Assembly (NCBI GenBank): GCA_027886905.1
Contig: JAPCJO010000011.1
Coordinates: forward strand, 1-49,458
DNA length: 49,458 nucleotides
DNA from: Nitrososphaerota archaeon
GTDB taxonomy: Archaea; Thermoproteota; Nitrososphaeria; Nitrososphaerales; Gagatemarchaeaceae
Direction: 5' to 3'
The number at the start of each line of letters is the position of its first letter. The first letter of the stretch is position 1. Shown here in pieces: positions 48,930 to 49,458 of the stretch. The position numbers were made by a program, and so were the translations under genes. Under the pieces are notes generated by a model that worked only from the letters and a program-made list of their open reading frames with translations, did not search any database and was not told the DNA's origin.

Positions 48930-49458
48930 TTGTGGCTCCGACCAACGGGCGCGGTCCTGTTCGTCGGATTGCTTCTCTTGGGCAGTGGGCCGCTGCTCCA
49001 GTCGGCCGTCGGTCAGGCAGGGGGAGGTTCAACCGGCGTGGCTGGCTTCCTGCACGGGGAGCCGCTTGCAGCGGATTCGACGACGACCGGCGTTTCAACC
49101 CAACCTCTTCAACCTCTACCATCGTCTCTCACTGGCGTGAATAATACCACATGGGAGGATAGCTCAGGTGGGACCTGCGCCGATTGCACATACCAAGTCT
49201 TCTTAACGCCCAATACGAACGCACCCAATACTTACTTTCTCGCCATCTGGTACCTGACAGACCCGTCGTGCCCTCCAGCCGCACAAACCGAGCTGGTCAA
49301 TCTCGACATCGGCGCCAATGGCACCATGTTGAATGACAATCCAGGGTATACGCACATGGAGCTGTGTACTCGTGCCAGCAACCCCATCGTCCAGGATTGC
49401 GGGCAGGATCAGATTTGGTACGTGGACAATTTCACCCTGACGGTAACCCAGACGAGCA
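48930..49458 (+). CDS. Secreted Cys-containing protein, cut by the window end
   Basis: Open from TTG 48930 to the window edge (176 codons). The start was chosen because an in-frame stop lies at 48918, and a TATA-like CTTTTAGC (48896-48903) is about 30 bases upstream. The N-terminus is a signal peptide (LWLRPTGAVLFVGLLLLGSG, cleaved about residue 28-30). The mature part is Thr/Asn/Pro-rich with sequons and paired cysteines (GTCADC, PSC, ELC, QDCGQ). No family recognised. Layout is like the secreted protein at 4.5-5.6 kb, whose product is also Cys-rich, but no direct alignment is evident. Confidence 0.65.
   Translation, partial: MWLRPTGAVLFVGLLLLGSGPLLQSAVGQAGGGSTGVAGFLHGEPLAADSTTTGVSTQPLQPLPSSLTGVNNTTWEDSSGGTCADCTYQVFLTPNTNAPNTYFLAIWYLTDPSCPPAAQTELVNLDIGANGTMLNDNPGYTHMELCTRASNPIVQDCGQDQIWYVDNFTLTVTQTS

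Overview
The window is a gene-dense, GC-rich piece of an archaeal chromosome. Evidence for Archaea: TATA boxes about 25 bases before many starts (leaderless genes), frequent TTG and GTG starts, a type III RuBisCO beside ribose-1,5-bisphosphate isomerase and PRPP synthetase, a tRNA-Leu with a short anticodon-loop intron, a PHP-type DNA polymerase X, ADP-forming acyl-CoA synthetase, DUF4430 and many small blue-copper proteins. The mix (complex I-like nuo genes, cupredoxins, Rieske/cytochrome b, no ammonia-oxidation genes seen) fits a non-ammonia-oxidising Nitrososphaeria-like (Thaumarchaeota) lineage; a Thermoplasmatota relative is not excluded. This placement is inference.

Layout. 1-4.3 kb: RuBisCO (start outside the window) with a tiny Cys-rich gene behind it, converging on R15P isomerase and PRPP synthetase, then arsenate reductase. 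4.5-6.9 kb: a secreted protein and a free-standing LAGLIDADG gene with a broken frame. 6.9-10.7 kb: nuoA-B-C-D, with an intein splitting the adjacent cysteines of NuoB. 10.9-12.5 kb: a geranylgeranyl-reductase-like flavoprotein, an AlaX-like editing protein and tRNA-Arg(CCT).

13.0-24.4 kb is the most striking part: five consecutive minus-strand transcription units (ABC exporter; three surface/secreted proteins including a Vgb-like propeller; Rieske-cytochrome b operon; membrane cupredoxin; a ribbon-helix-helix/3Fe-4S ferredoxin fusion) each carry the same inverted repeat, ATTCTCA-N4-TGAGAAT, 11-12 bp upstream of a TTATTA/TTAAATA box. This looks like one respiratory regulon, and the autoregulated RHH-ferredoxin protein is a candidate redox-sensing regulator. 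A half-site with the same placement precedes a two-domain cupredoxin at 30.2 kb.

24.4-29.4 kb: arginine deiminase pathway operon (regulator, Usp, amino-acid permease, deiminase, carbamate kinase; no ornithine carbamoyltransferase here). 29.5-37.9 kb: an RHH-type gene, tandem cupredoxins, ADP-forming acyl-CoA synthetase, DUF4430, DUF72 and TMEM175-like proteins, a CuA-like protein and a ZIP transporter. 37.9-42.2 kb: pyrC-pyrD and a second ABC exporter divergent from a winged-helix regulator. 43-47.5 kb: TatA, proline dehydrogenase divergent from a proline dipeptidase, and DNA polymerase X. 47.6 kb to the end: tRNA-Leu(TAA), a frame-broken luciferase-like oxidoreductase and the start of a secreted protein. 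No CRISPR array, insertion sequence or rRNA was seen.
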